In this document: positions 22,640 to 34,283 of the stretch, in pieces
How the letters are laid out: every line of letters starts with the position of its first letter
How positions within the stretch are numbered: position 1 is the first letter of the stretch
DNA from: Hydrangea macrophylla
Taxonomy: Eukaryota; Streptophyta; Magnoliopsida; Cornales; Hydrangeaceae
Length of the DNA stretch: 64,000 nucleotides
Assembly (NCBI GenBank): GCA_033977485.1
Contig: CM066994.1
Coordinates: 117,328,458 to 117,392,457 of the forward strand
Direction of reading: 5' to 3'
The notes under the pieces: model-generated
The model's database searches: none
Seen by the model: the letters and a program-made list of their open reading frames with translations, nothing else
What the model was told of the DNA's origin: nothing
Made by a program: the position numbers and the translations under genes

Positions 22640-24130
22640 GAAACTTCTCTCGCATCTTTGACTCTAGCTCGCACGACGCTTCTCCTTCATCATTATGCTT
22701 CTACTGAACCTTTACTAGCGGGATCTCCTTGTTCTTGAGCTTCTTGATTCCATGGTCTAGGATCTACACTAATCCTTATGTAATGTTATCGTTGATCTCA
22801 ATATCTTCAAAATTAATCTCGTGCGCTGGGTTGTGAGCACACTTCCTCAGCATACTAATGTGAAAAATATTGTGCACTCTTGACATCTTAGGCGACAATG
22901 CAAGTCGACAAGCAACCTTCCCAACAAGCTCTAGAATCTTGAACGGTTCGATGAATCGCAGCAATGGCTTGCCTCTCTTCTGACCAAATCTGACCCTCAA
23001 ATAGGTGAAACCTTGTGTAACACGCGGTCTCCAATTGCAAACTCTAAGTTTGTCAGCATAACTCTTGTGTCGGGTCTGAGATGTCATCATCTTCTCTCGT
23101 ACCTTTTGGATCTTTTTGCTTGTTTCTTGTACCATTTCTAACCCAAAGAGTTGAGTATCTCTGACTTCGGCCCAACATAGCGGCGATCGGCAAGGTCTTC
23201 CATATAAAGCTTCAAACGGCGCCATCCCAATGCTCGTATGGTAACTGTTGTTGTAGCCGAACTCGATCAACGGTAGTTGCGTCTCCCAAGAACCCTCAAA
23301 ATCGATAACGCAAGCGCGTAGCATATCTTCCATCACTTGATTAACTCGTTCGGTCTGCCCACCAATTTGCAGATGAAAAGCTGAACTCAGTTTTAGTGTT
23401 GTTCCCATTGCTGTTTAGAGACTCTTCCAAAATTCTATGATAAAGCGCGAATCTCTATCCGACAGATAGTAACAGGTACACCGTGTAACCTTACAACGTG
23501 CTATAGATAGATCTGGTTCTATCGTTCCACTGAATTCGTCATACTGTAGGCAATAAAATGTGCCGTCTTCGTAAGTTGATCCACAATTACCCAAATAGCA
23601 TCACGGTTCTACTGTGATTCTGCTGTGACTTTAGCAATCCTACCACGAAATCCATGCATGGTGATGTGTTCCCATTTCCATTGGGGAATCAGTAATGGTT
23701 GCAATAACCCATGTGGTTTTTGATGTTCTGCCTTTACTTGTTTACAAGTAAGGCATTGAGCTATATACTCAGCTACTTCTCTCTTCATTCCTTCCCACTA
23801 GAAATTTCTCTTTAAATCCTTGTACATCTTCGTACCTCCAGGATGTATAGTCATCTGTGACTTATGTGCTTCATCCAATATTTCTTTTTGGAGATTTTCT
23901 CCGTCAGGCACACTGAGTCTACCTTTACATCGTAAGGCTCCGTCTGTACAAATACTCCAGATCTCTGGTTCCTTGGCTGACATCTTAATAAACCATAACT
24001 TCAAATCTTTTGTTGTCTGTTGAGCTTCTATGACACGGCTGATCAAAGTTGGTTGCACCATAAGACATCCAAAACGTGGTCTTTCCATTGGTTCCACTGG
24101 CTGAAGGTTGAATTCAGCTAACACTTCCAA
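22640..24130 (-). pseudogene. Gypsy integrase with decayed chromodomain-like tail
   Basis: The N-terminal zinc-binding part lies at about 23950-23800 (minus), including 'EAHKSQMTIHPGGTKMYKDL'. The core includes 'TERVNQVMEDMLRACV' and the GYNNSYH...FEALYGRPCR stretch (open from 23408 to 22776), with the PFKILE and VHNIFHISMLRK motifs near its C-terminus. Below 22776 another frame reads ILDHGIKKLKNKEIPLVKV, a stop (TAG at 22701-22703 on the minus strand) and a tail ending KMREKFPFLF. That tail matches the chromodomain-like end of Tekay-type integrases, with a stop where Trp is expected. Frame breaks separate the zinc finger, core and tail. Confidence 0.88.
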
Positions 24131-24139
24131 TGCTCGCTA

Positions 24140-25374
24140 TTCTCGAATTAGTAATGTAGTGATCACTAATCGAGGTCTATGACTTAAAGCATCGGCTACA
24201 ACATTTGATTTACCCGGATGGTACTGTAATGAAAAGTCATAGTCCTTAAGTAACTCCATCCATCTGCGTTGTCGCATGTTTAACTCCTTCTGAGAGAACA
24301 AATACTTCAAGCTCTTATGATCGGAAAACAGATCAAACTTCTCTACATAGAGATAGTGTCTCTAAATCTTTAATGCAAACACTATCGCTGCTAATTCCAG
24401 ATCAGGCAGATCATGCGTAGGATAGTTCTTCTCGTGTACCTTTAACTATCTTGATCCATATGCAATGAAAGTCCCTTCTTGCATAAGTACACAACTAAGT
24501 CCTTGGTGCGATGAATCACTATAGATCACATACCTTTCTCCACTCTTAGCTAGGAATCGCGAGTACTGGTATAGAAGTCAATCTTTTCTCTAACTTCTGA
24601 AATGCACCTTCATGCTTGTCTGTCCATTCGTACTTTATCTCATTTCTCATCAAATTCATCAATGGTCCTGCTATCTTAGAGAATCCTTCTACGAATCTTC
24701 GATAATATCCGGCTAGGCCAAGAAAACTTCTAACCTCCATCGCGTTGGTAGGTTCGTTCCAGCTTAAGACTGCATCAATCTTAGATGAGTCCATAGAGAT
24801 ACCATCCTGAGTTATCATATGTCCCAAGAATTTGACCTCCCATAGCCAAAATTCACACTTGCTGAACTTTGCATACAACTTACTATCTTGAAGTTTCTGT
24901 AAAATAATCTATAAGTGTCCCTTGTGTTCCTCCTCTGTCCTTGAGTAGATTAGTATGTTGTCGATGAATACTATAATGAATTAATTCAGATATGGTCTAA
25001 ATACTCTATTCATCAAGTCCATGAAAACTGATGGCGCATTTGTTAATCTAAAAGGCATAATAGAAACTCATAATGCCCGTATCTCGTCCTAAACGCAATC
25101 TTCGTTACATCTTCTAGTCGAACTAAAAGTTGATGATATCCTGAACGCAAGTCAATCTTTGAAAAGATCCTTGATCATTCTAACTGGTCGAATAGATCAT
25201 CTATCCGAGCAAGTGGATATCTATTTTTGATCGTAACCTTGTTCAACTCCCTGTAGTCTATGCAGAGTCAAGGTGTTCCGTCTTTCTTCTTTACGAACAG
25301 AATTGGTGCTCCCCTAGGTGATGTACTTAGGCGAACAAAACCTAAATTTTCAAGTTCCTAGACTTGATTTTCAG
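24140..25374 (-). pseudogene. Gypsy reverse transcriptase and RNase H, broken
   Basis: The palm is represented by VFIDNILIYSRT near 24970-24935; the catalytic box reads FIDN, with the last Asp replaced by Asn (codon at 24957-24959). The connection follows at 24878-24546 ([33 protein letters not shown]). RNase H remnants lie at about 24420-24150, where [18 protein letters not shown] residues can be read in a broken frame. Several shifts and stops separate these pieces. The domain order is as expected for gypsy pol. Confidence 0.85.
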
Positions 25375-26019
25375 TTACAACATCTCAGTTGGTGTCATCC
25401 AATATGGAGTCTTAGATATCGGCAATGTGCCAAGTACTAGTTCCACATAGAAGTCTATTTTTCTTTTCAGTGGAAGTCCTTTAATATCCTGGAATACATC
25501 CTGAAAGTCTTGTACAATTGGAATCTGATCCATTGTGAGTTTTGTACTTTTACTCCCAATTGCAGCTAAACCACTAGTCAAGAACATATCACTCGTTAAA
25601 TGACACTGAAATCTGATCGTCGATCGTCCTTGTATTAGAAATACAATTGTCCTGGTAGAGCACTCCAAATTGGCCTCATACTTAGTCAACCAATTCATCC
25701 CTAGAATAATGTCAAACTCTGATATTGACAGAACTACTAAGTCTGCTAGAAGATTCCTATCTCCTAAGGTCAATGGGCAATCCTTGTACATTTTACCCAG
25801 CTTAACACTCACTCCCAATGGTGACACAACATTAAGTGCTGGCTTGAGTGTCTGGGGTTCTAAACCCAACTGACGCATAATCTTAATAGCAATAAATGAA
25901 CATACAGCTCTAGTATTGAATAAAGCTTTAACTGGGCTATGAAAGAGTACAAGTGTACCTTCCAAATGTTGCTGCTCATCAGTGTTAAAGCCTACTTCTC
26001 CTGGGATTATGGCATTCAT
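25375..26019 (-). pseudogene. Gypsy aspartic protease with mutated active site
   Basis: A 214-codon open stretch contains 'GTLVLFHSPVKALFNTRAVC', LGMNWL (near residue 107) and a TPYWM segment leading into RT. The active-site triad position reads F-N-T-R: the catalytic Asp is Asn (codon 25915-25917) and the following Gly is Arg (25909-25911), both explicable by single G-to-A changes. The protease fold is otherwise recognisable (ILGMNWL strand after the flap). It cannot be catalytic. Confidence 0.85.
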
Positions 26020-26179
26020 CCTAGTCTGATTTGGGGGTCCTTGGATTCCTTAAACTGGTGCCCCATAGTATCCTCCTCGTGGTACACGACAATCTTTGCT
26101 CGAGTGACCAAACTTATTGTAGTTACAGTAGAATTGATCGGTATGGTGGTGGGTCTTGGGAATAGTGCAATTCCTTTCT

Positions 26180-27160
26180 AGGTGCCCCGTCTTTCCATAG
26201 TTGAAACATCCTCCGTCACTAGGCAATAGGGCAACAAGAAGTGCCTAAGGCTATGGTACTCATTGTTAATATTACTGGGGTCGAGGATAGCCCGACTGAA
26301 GCTTCCTGTTCCATCCTAGGTTTTTTTGTTGCCTTGAAAGTTACCCCGAGGTCTCCACCCTTAGGTATTCCTTGGCGTTGGTTCTAGAAATTCCTCTGTT
26401 GGAAGTTCCTTGACAATTGAGGTCGATTCATCTGTTGTCGTTGCACTGGATAGGTGTCTTTTTCCAGACTCACAACAAGTCTAACCAATCCTTTAAGACT
26501 CTAGTTCAAGTGCCCAATCATCGTATGACAAAGATGGGGGTTCATTCCTTGATGGAACCGCTTAATCTTCTTCTGTGGTGTATCAATCATATGCTGAGCA
26601 AATCGAGATAATCGCTCAAACTGGGTAGTATATTCTCTTACCGTCCAATCTCCTTGAACTAGGCTCATAAAATTCTTCTCTTGCTGATCTTTTTCATCTT
26701 CCAGAAAGTACTTCTGTAGAAATCTTCCATTGAACGTTTCCCAAGGCATCGTCCTTGCAGCATTCAACCTAATAGTGGCTCGTTCAGTTTCCCACCAATC
26801 TGCAGCAGCATAGGTGAGTTGGAATGTAGCAAGATGGCGCTTCTCCTGTTCACCACACTCTAACGCTTCAAAGATCAATTCCATCTCTCTTATCCACTGT
26901 TCGACTTTCCATGGTTCTGTTAACCCATCGAACTACTCGGGATGTAATCCATGAAAATGTGCTAGTAAATTTGTCTCCAGTTTGTCTTTACTGAAACGGT
27001 GCAACGTACTAGGGGTTGGACAGGTCGTTGATTGGTAGCATGGTTGTAGGTGTCACCAACATGTTCCATTCTCTGCATAAAAGCTTCAAAAACTCCGGAT
27101 GGGTCCATTCCCTCTGGAATAGGTCCTCCAATTCGCGCATGATGATTTCTCAAAGGTCCT
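26180..27160 (-). pseudogene. Gypsy gag (capsid and zinc knuckle), broken
   Basis: The capsid domain is open at 26884-26501: FQLTYAAADWWETER, PWETFNGRFLQKYF, FMSLVQGDWTVREYTTQFER and LSRFAQHM, matching the retrotransposon gag domain. An N-terminal part (27153-26962) reads RNHHARIGGPIPEGMDPSG. A zinc knuckle near 26215-26170 reads CFNYGKTGHLERNC: the second Cys is Tyr (codon 26197-26199). A further knuckle-like segment near 26120 is degenerate. Stops and frameshifts separate these parts. Confidence 0.85.
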
Positions 27161-27739
27161 ACTATAGTGTACTAGTGAAGTGTACCTATAAGAGATCTAT
27201 GAATTAGCTGAAGGTCTTATCGGAGAAACAAAATCAAGATAGAGCGAAAAACAACAATAAGAACTAATGGTTCTACTGATTAGCACATATAACACTCAAA
27301 TACATCACAATTATATCAAAGGTACTGCTCGTATATATATATAACTATATATATCAAAAAATGTACCGCATAGTACATACTAGTCAAACTATGTACCACA
27401 TGGGACATAGGCTAAAATAGTACTAAAGTTAGCTATTTTCAATGCTACTGCTACTGGTAATATGTATACAAAGCTATGGTCAAATAGCTATCCCTCAAGC
27501 TCCCAAAAATCATGTGGACAACTTGTCTTGATAAAACTTGAAAAATCTAAACCTCCTCTAGATCCTGACTCAAAAATCATCTGCATCTGATCCTACTGGT
27601 GGTGCCTCATCCTCTGAATGGCATCCATCTCCTCAAGGGGTGCATCTTCAACTGGTGCGACAAGATCTCAACTACTACTCCAATATCCCAATCCTCAACT
27701 ATCACTACCTATGCATCCTCTACCCTCATCGCATGATTA

Positions 27740-28597
27740 GTGACGTCGATGGCTACAGTAGCAAATCCATCAGCTATATCCAACACTCCTACTAACGCGG
27801 CCTCTCCCATAATAAATCCAGCTGGCTGTCCGACCATCTCAGCTATCCATCCTACTGCCATATCGGCCACGGCTTCCATATGCACTATAGGTCTAGCTGG
27901 TTACTCATGCATAACGGGTATCTCTGACACGACTATCTCCTCGTCAGGAACGTCCTCCTTTACTATCTCCATGATCACGTCTCCCTCTATCACTACGTCA
28001 CCCTCTCCACCTACGATATCTGGCTCAAGGTCCTCTGGCTCATCATCATCGTCTACAGGCTCCTCCTCTACTAGATCCTCGTCATCCATAGGCCCTTCCT
28101 CTCTATCTCTATCGATATCCTCATTGGGATGCTCATCCTCTGACTTTGGGTCATTCTCTCCCTGAATCGGCTAAGGCTCTGGAACTAGTACGTCTGGTAC
28201 CGATGATGGTGGGGCTGCCGGTGCTGGTGCTGGTGCTGGTGCTAGTGCTGGTGCAACCTCAATAGGTCCTCCAAGAATGGCTCATAGCTCTATAGCGTCC
28301 ATCTCTAATTTACTCTGGATTAATCGTAAAATCTCCTGAAAAATGTCCCTACCAATCCTTGCAAAATGATAAGCATCCATACGGATCTCTGGAGGGTGGG
28401 TCTTCATTGTCACATAGAGAGCCTTCCACATATCCTCTTCCAGAATACTGACTAGTTGTTTGGCATATACACTCATGGTAGAACTCCAGGTCAGCTGGCT
28501 CTATTCCGGTCCCCCAAAGAGAAAGAAGAAAAAGAAGAAAGCCATAGGCATCAGTCAAAAACTTATGGAACTCTGGATCCATGATGCTAACCTGCAA
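27740..28597 (-). pseudogene. Extra ORF remnant between the 5' LTR and gag
   Basis: Between the primer site and gag the minus strand holds protein-like sequence in more than one frame. The first part (28597 downward) reads MDPEFHKFLTDAYGFLLFLL and LWGTGIEPADLEFY. Another frame continues from 28476 with 'MSVYAKQLVSILEEDMWKAL', a stop, a run of AP repeats (about 28255-28205), a stop, and then a very acidic stretch (MDDEDLVEEEPVDDDDEPED, 28089 to 27901). I do not recognise a domain. The sense reading in several adjoining segments suggests a leader-encoded protein, but the plus strand is also open here (a Ser/Thr-rich ORF at 27740-28165), which is probably its shadow. Confidence 0.4.
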
Positions 28598-28711
28598 AGG
28601 AAACTATCTATCTTTAGGAAGAAGAACTTATCTTAAACTCATATCTCATCTCAGAGATCTTAAAATACTAGGACTAGATGGTGTGAAATCGTTAGTGAAC
28701 GAAAGTATCAC

Positions 28712-28737
28712 AACCTAAAGCTCGGGTACTGAAAACC
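28712..28737 (-). other. Primer-binding-site region of the gypsy element
   Basis: On the minus strand the LTR end (GGTGTGACA) is followed by GGTTTTCAGTACCCGAGCTT. This is where a tRNA primer site should be, but it does not clearly match the common initiator-Met type; the tRNA cannot be assigned by eye. Confidence 0.4.
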
Positions 28738-30984
28738 TGTCACACCACAAAGTAGCAAAAAAAAATAATAAATTTCCTTTTTGGGTCCATAGGGAATGAC
28801 GGTTGAAAGTCACTATCCACACCAAACAGTACTAGTCCAACTAAAACAACAGGAACAGTAAATAACTGAATATGTAAGAACGATTCTATCAATTACAATA
28901 TCAGAGTGGTCCTCAGGATCACAACAGGTCTGGAGACAACATATGCCCAAGTACCCGTTAAACAAATAAAGTTAAAAAGAAATAAAACTAAACATAAATC
29001 CCCATCTCTAGTTGGCGTAAGGGTAGTCGGCAGGGTAATAGTCTTCTCTGGCATGACCGACATCAGCGAGGCCACCCTCTGCATAATCCCCTTCTGGATA
29101 GTAGCCATCGTCATAAGTTCCATCACCGGCATTAAAATGTACAGGATGATTTGGACGGGGAATGTCCAGGCAATAACGGCCCTCACCTTACTGAGAGTTG
29201 AGTGAATAGAAACTCACAGGGTACCAATGATATAACGTAATAACAAGCTATTGAAGTGTCTAAGATATAGTGTTACAATAGCATCTTTCTCTTTATCAAC
29301 AAAAGTCGTTACTCAACCCTTATCGTCTTGTTAATAACAAACTCAGCATATACTGACCCTTGGAACAGACTTGATTGTAAAACTTCTGGATACACCAATG
29401 CTCTGTCTACCGCGTCACCGTAAGTCATAAATACCTTCTACCGTGTAACACTGCAAGTCATAGAGGTCATCTACCGTGCACACCGCAAGTCATACATAAT
29501 ACGTCAGTCTATCCCCTGCTTTAAAAACATTTTCACAGTCCACCGCATGTCAAGGATTTAACGCTTCAAGTATCGACACATCAATTCTATTGCCATGACC
29601 TATCATCAGATCTACAGCGTACTTATGATCAAGGTTCACCGTATGTCATAGACACATTCATCTGTCTACCGCGTACTTATGATCAAGGTTTAGCATATGT
29701 CATAGATACTATATCACCGCAATTCATAGACACATACGTCTATCTACCGCGTTCACTAGTGATCAAGGTTCACTGCATGTCATAGACACATTTGTCTGTC
29801 TACCACGTACTTGTGATCAACCAATATACGTCCCCGTTTTCTTCCCATAACTTATCAAACCTACTTAACATTTGTACTGCTACTGATAGATAACAACCCC
29901 ATGTAGCCTGACTACTTATATTGAAATGAATGGATATCGAACTCATACATGAAACATATAGCATCTAATTTCATCATGTTAATCCATTATTCTTAATCGT
30001 ACTTATCTTTGTTGCCACATTATCCCTGATCGACCCATAATCGCATAATAAAAGTCTGAATCGAGAATCAAACTTTTGAACCTCCTATATAATAAACCAA
30101 ATAAACAATCTATGTTCTGTAAAGTTTAATCCATTGAAACCATTTCAATCGATTGAGTAAAATAATGTTCGAGCGATCGAGGCCTATTCGATCATTTGAA
30201 CCTTCGATCAATTGAACTCAATTCAATCGCTCTAGAGTCGTCTTCTCTGGATGTTCTTAACAGTGAACGTCCAGAGGCGTTAGGGCATGTTTGGGTCCAT
30301 TTATTCGCATCAAAAACTCATAAAACATCATATAAAAGGTACCAAGTAAGTTTAGAACTCATCGAACGTCATTAAGGGCATGTTTGGCTTGAGTTCCAAC
30401 TTTGAGCTTTAATGACGGCTCCTCTTTCTCTCTCTTCTCTGCCTCTGTATCTCTCTCTGTTTCCTTCTATTCTTCTTCTCCTCTACTTCTCTCTCTCATA
30501 AACTAGGCATATATATACGTGTGTGTGTTTGTATATATATATATATGTATGGATGTGAGTATAAATATATGTATATATCAAAAAACAAGAACACAACCTC
30601 TCTCTCACAAACTCTGGTTTTCCAAACACACTACACACACGAACACAATGTATATATAGATGGGATAGGGGTAGAGGTGGCAATGTTTGCATAGAAATTG
30701 GAATTTCTGATAATTACGAGTTCGATCGATTGAGACTTGTTAGATCGATCGAAAGTAGATCGACCAATTTGATCGATTGAAATGGGGTTTGATCAATTGA
30801 AGTAGGGACCACGTAATAAATTCATGTCGACAGGGTTTCGACCAATTGAACAGGGTTCGATCGCTTGAAGAAAGAAATTCTCAATCGCTTGAAATGACTT
30901 CAATCGATTGAAGAACAAAATCTTCGATCATTTGGAAAGACTTTGATCGATTGAAAGTGAAACTTTAAGTATGGTCAAGGGAAG
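28738..30984 (-). repeat. 5' LTR of the gypsy element, main part
   Basis: Colinear with 20297-22573 (same landmarks: CAGTACTAGTCCAACTAAAA, GGTCCTCAGGATCACAAC, CTACCGCGT repeats, GATCGATTGAA array, TCAAGTATGGTCAA-like). It is interrupted at 30984 by the nested element and resumes at 34912-34966. The internal CTACCGCGT repeat block differs in unit number from the 3' LTR. Confidence 0.9.
30720..30960. repeat. TTCGATCGATTGAA palindrome array, gypsy 5' LTR
   Basis: The same array as at 22262-22492, more decayed (for example TTCGATCGATTGAGAC at 30721, TTTGATCGATTGAAA near 30770, TTTGATCGATTGAAAG near 30942). A smaller cluster sits at 30126-30240. Confidence 0.8.
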
Positions 30985-31556
30985 TGATATGTACAGAAAG
31001 GAGTGTCGAATGATCCAGTAAGGAGTGTCGAATCATCCAGTAATCGCGCTCACCATGCAACTATCTTAGGCTGTCCATCTAAGATTGCCCGGCTTGGACC
31101 CACAGGTCAGGTGCATGATGCGGGATTGCCCCACAGTAGGCGCAGCCCAGGCACATCCCGTGACTTGCTCCACAAGGTTCCATACAGTTTCCTATCTCAG
31201 CTAAAAGATTAAGGAAATAGGAAGATAGTTTCCTTAGTCTATTAGGAAACTACCATAATTAATGTTGATCACTTCCTATTTGATTATACTACCCTTATCT
31301 GGCCACTCACCCCCTTGAGGGGGGATCGCATTCTCATCTTACAGAATAGCAATTACATAGTTCATACGCATAAACCTGGCTAGTCTCTGGTAGTGCTGCC
31401 CTCCTTTGTTGGTTTACCAAAGGCCGCCGGTGATCTGTTAGTACAAGTGCTCTGACACACCATGTGCACGTAGGTTCCTTAATTAACAGGACCGAACCAC
31501 ACTCAAATCTCTCTTATCTACTTCTTACTTTCTTCATCCAAATTTTGGCATCATTA
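30985..31556 (+). repeat. 5' LTR of the nested element, lacking its TATA box
   Basis: 572 bp, matching 34284-34911 but with an about 46-bp deletion between two CCACT words (junction near 31300). The missing stretch carries TATAAAAG in the other LTR. It also has a short internal duplication, AAGGAGTGTCGAATNATCC, at 30999-31040. The terminal CA has become TA. Confidence 0.85.
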
Positions 31557-31580
31557 GCTTGGCAGCGTCTGTGGGAAACC
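31557..31580 (+). other. Primer-binding-site region of the nested element
   Basis: GCTTGGCAGCGTCTGTGGGA follows the LTR directly. A TTGGC..CGTCTGTGGGAA motif is typical after the 5' LTR of Tat-type gypsy elements; the tRNA is not assigned here. Confidence 0.55.
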
Positions 31581-31612
31581 ACAGTTTCTCGTCACCAAAT
31601 CTGTGATCGATC

Positions 31613-32600
31613 ATGCCTCCGAAGCAGAATAACAAGACCGCTCCACCCGCAGGTCAAACGAAGTCAATGACCCCGGAGCAAATTACTGCAGCCCTAGCAC
31701 AGCTCCTTGAAGGTCAGCGCTAGACTCAACAGCAAATCGAGGCTCTACTGGCCCAACAGAGCAAGTCGCCTTAGACTGTGGAGCAACTTGGAAACAACAC
31801 ATGTGACCGGGCACTTATACGTGTCCAGGGACGTGCCCATACTACACTAGTGTTCCCCTAGGCAGTGGGACAATACAGGAATGAAGAACGTGGCCATGGC
31901 CCTAAACGGTCCCAGCAACGTGCCCGTGCCAACCCAAGCCGCGTTGGGGATGCCTGAACAATTACCAATGACAAGCGTGCCGCCCGTAGGGAGGAGCAAG
32001 AAAAAATGGCACGGGAATCAGCCCAGGGCCGCCTGGCCAGGAGTCGGAGCGACCTCAGGCATACGATTGACCGAACTCGAAGCCAAGCTATATCTCTGAG
32101 GATGACACACTTTAAAGAAGAGGCCTCCTCGTCTGATCCGACCAACCACTCCAATTCCAAGCAGGATACTGGCCAGGAGGATATCGATGCCCGCATTAAC
32201 GATCTACAAAAACAGATCGAGAAATTAAATACAAGCCGGGTCTTGACTACACTAACACCAAAACTGGGTTACCATTCACTGTTCGGGTCACGGGATTTAC
32301 GATCCCATGCAAATTCAAGCAACCACACCTCGACTCGTACGATGGAACAGGAGCCCGGTCGACCACGTCTGGACGTATAAGGCCGATATGGCATTGGTCA
32401 CCAACGTGGATGAACTACTCTACCTGGCCTTCCCCAATACTCTCAAGGGGCCAGTCACCTAGTGGTTCCATTCACTAAAGCCTCGAACGGTCGACAACTT
32501 CAAGGCACTCAGCAAACTCTTTATCAGCCAGTTTGTGGGCATGCTAGGTTGACCACAACCTGGCACTCCTCCGAGAGGTTTGGCGAATCGGCCGAGCCCA
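31613..32600 (+). pseudogene. Gag remnant of the nested element
   Basis: The frame from ATG 31613 reads MPPKQNNKTAPPAGQ, then QITAALAQLLEGQR and further to 32380 with three stops (near 31722, 31773 and 31859). An Arg/Glu-rich segment (MARESAQGRLARSRSD) and a coiled-coil-like DARINDLQKQIEKL follow. After a frameshift near 32340 other frames give the capsid-like start (DMALVTNVDELLYLAFPN, then NFKALSKLFISQFVG). This order is that of gypsy gag. No zinc knuckle or pol follows. Confidence 0.75.
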
Positions 32601-32823
32601 ATGCAAAATGAGAAAGAGGCTATCCTACATTATGGCAGCAAGAGGTAACTATCAAAGACAAATTGTGACGGCTTACTTCTTAACTCGCCCACCCAGGCTG
32701 TCCTTAAGGGGATTTCAGGGGCCTCCGCGCTGAACCCACTAGTGGATACACGAAAGAACTTCTTCTTTCACCCCTTGTTGTTGCTGGGGGCGTTCTCCAA
32801 GATTTTCCTGCCTTGCCAGGCAC

Positions 32824-33246
32824 TTAGAGAAAAGAAACCGACCTCCTTATACAACTGGGACGGCCTTTAGGTCCACAGAAACTCATTGACTCATACCCAA
32901 AGACTTGGGGCCAGAGAGATATGGCCCCCATCAGAAATCTCCAGCCGTTCGGGGCGAGTTTCTTGGGAGCTATGCCTAAGTAGATCAGTAAGACCCGAGC
33001 AAGAGGATGTAGGGGCCGACGAAGCCCCACGAGGAGCGCGTCCTCATACAGTGTGGTGAATCCTGGTCGGTGAACGTGCGCCTCGTCATCCGGCACAGTA
33101 AGGGAGAAGCAGTCAAAGCAGCCGTACTTCTGCCTAATCCTGGCTAAGTCCGGTGTGCCCAAAATGTTGGGGGACCCCATGCTAGAGAAGAGCACTTTGG
33201 AACTACCCGAGTTCAAAGCCCTATTGCCTGACTCCCCTGAGTCCAA
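32824..33246 (-). CDS. Antisense ORF related to 'putative gypsy-type transposon' (Transposase_28) domain
   Basis: A 140-codon minus-strand ORF inside the nested element, antisense to its gag. It contains DEAHVHRPGFTTLYEDALL, GLRRPLHPLARVLL and IYLGIAPKKLAPNGWRF followed by a Trp-rich GAISLWP. This spacing (PLHP..., YLGIAP.QL.PN.WR) resembles the plant domain annotated as Transposase_28 / putative gypsy-type transposon (PF04195), known as an additional, sometimes antisense, ORF in Tat-lineage elements. The start is uncertain (the reading frame stays open a little upstream). It is shorter than typical family members and may be a fragment. Its role is unknown. Confidence 0.6.
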   Translation of the reverse strand: MDSGESGNRALNSGSSKVLFSSMGSPNILGTPDLARIRQKYGCFDCFSLTVPDDEAHVHRPGFTTLYEDALLVGLRRPLHPLARVLLIYLGIAPKKLAPNGWRFLMGAISLWPQVFGYESMSFCGPKGRPSCIRRSVSFL

Positions 33247-34283
33247 AACCTTAACATACGGCCGGCTTGGCCCCTCATCGGGCGTCCCGGCATGAATTCT
33301 ACCCTCACTATGGCGATCAGACGGGATAACTAAAGGCGGATCTAAACTAGTACCCAGGGTCCCTGATCGTGACAGTTAATCTTGCGACCGGAAAGATGAA
33401 TCAAAGTCCGAATGACACATCTCTGAGGCTCCTACGGCTAGAAGGGGGAGTAATTGACCACCTAAGTAGGGGTCAGGAACTCCGAGTCTAAGATACAGGG
33501 GGGTAAGACTAGAAGCCTAAAAGGTAAGTGTACAAGGCCTTCAGTGTAAGATGACACTCGGTTAGGACTACACTTGGACAACCCGATCGGTTCAAGTGTT
33601 CTATCACACCGTCTGTTCTAGTGAAAAAGTAAAACTTGAGGAAGAAAAAGTCTGACTCCCTCACAAATCCTAAAGGGTTCCCGTTCTCGAGCCTCAGTCG
33701 GGAACGTTGACAAAAGAAGAAAAGAAGGAAAGTGCAGTGAAATCTTAAGGTTGGGAAGACGAAAACTTACAAGAAATGGACGCAAGAAGGAGCTTAGGAG
33801 GCTTGACTGGACATTTTTTTTTCTTTAATCACTCGGTAATCACTCTCTATTGACAGCAGGTGTAGCAAAAATGCACAAATGTCCCTTATATAGGCAACAC
33901 GGATGGGACAGATAATCTTAGATCCAACGGTCCAGCGCAGCTCCTGCCCAAACGCTAGCCTATTAGCGTATCAGGCAACTCAAGTGGTGCCTCAAAAGGC
34001 GTGCGCATTAAATGTGTGACATGACGATTCGATTATGTTGTAACTGTCCAGTTACGTTCACACCAGTTCGGTTGAATCCCAACAAGACCAATCACTCCCT
34101 GACACGTGGTAACTACCGACCCCAAGTTCTCGAGGCCACCGATCGGTTTAACCCCACACTGACCAAGGCGACCGGTCCGGCCCCGAATAATGTCTCGTAT
34201 AGGGTCCCGAACAGTCTACCGAGTTGCACTTTCCAATGCTCATTAGATGAAGCATCATATCAGCCTCAGTAATGGGGGGCAAC

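Noticed and set aside
27740..28165. Plus-strand Ser/Thr-rich ORF, 141 codons
   Set aside because: It is the complement of the acidic leader segment of the gypsy element; Asp/Glu codons read in reverse give Ser/Ile/Thr codons.
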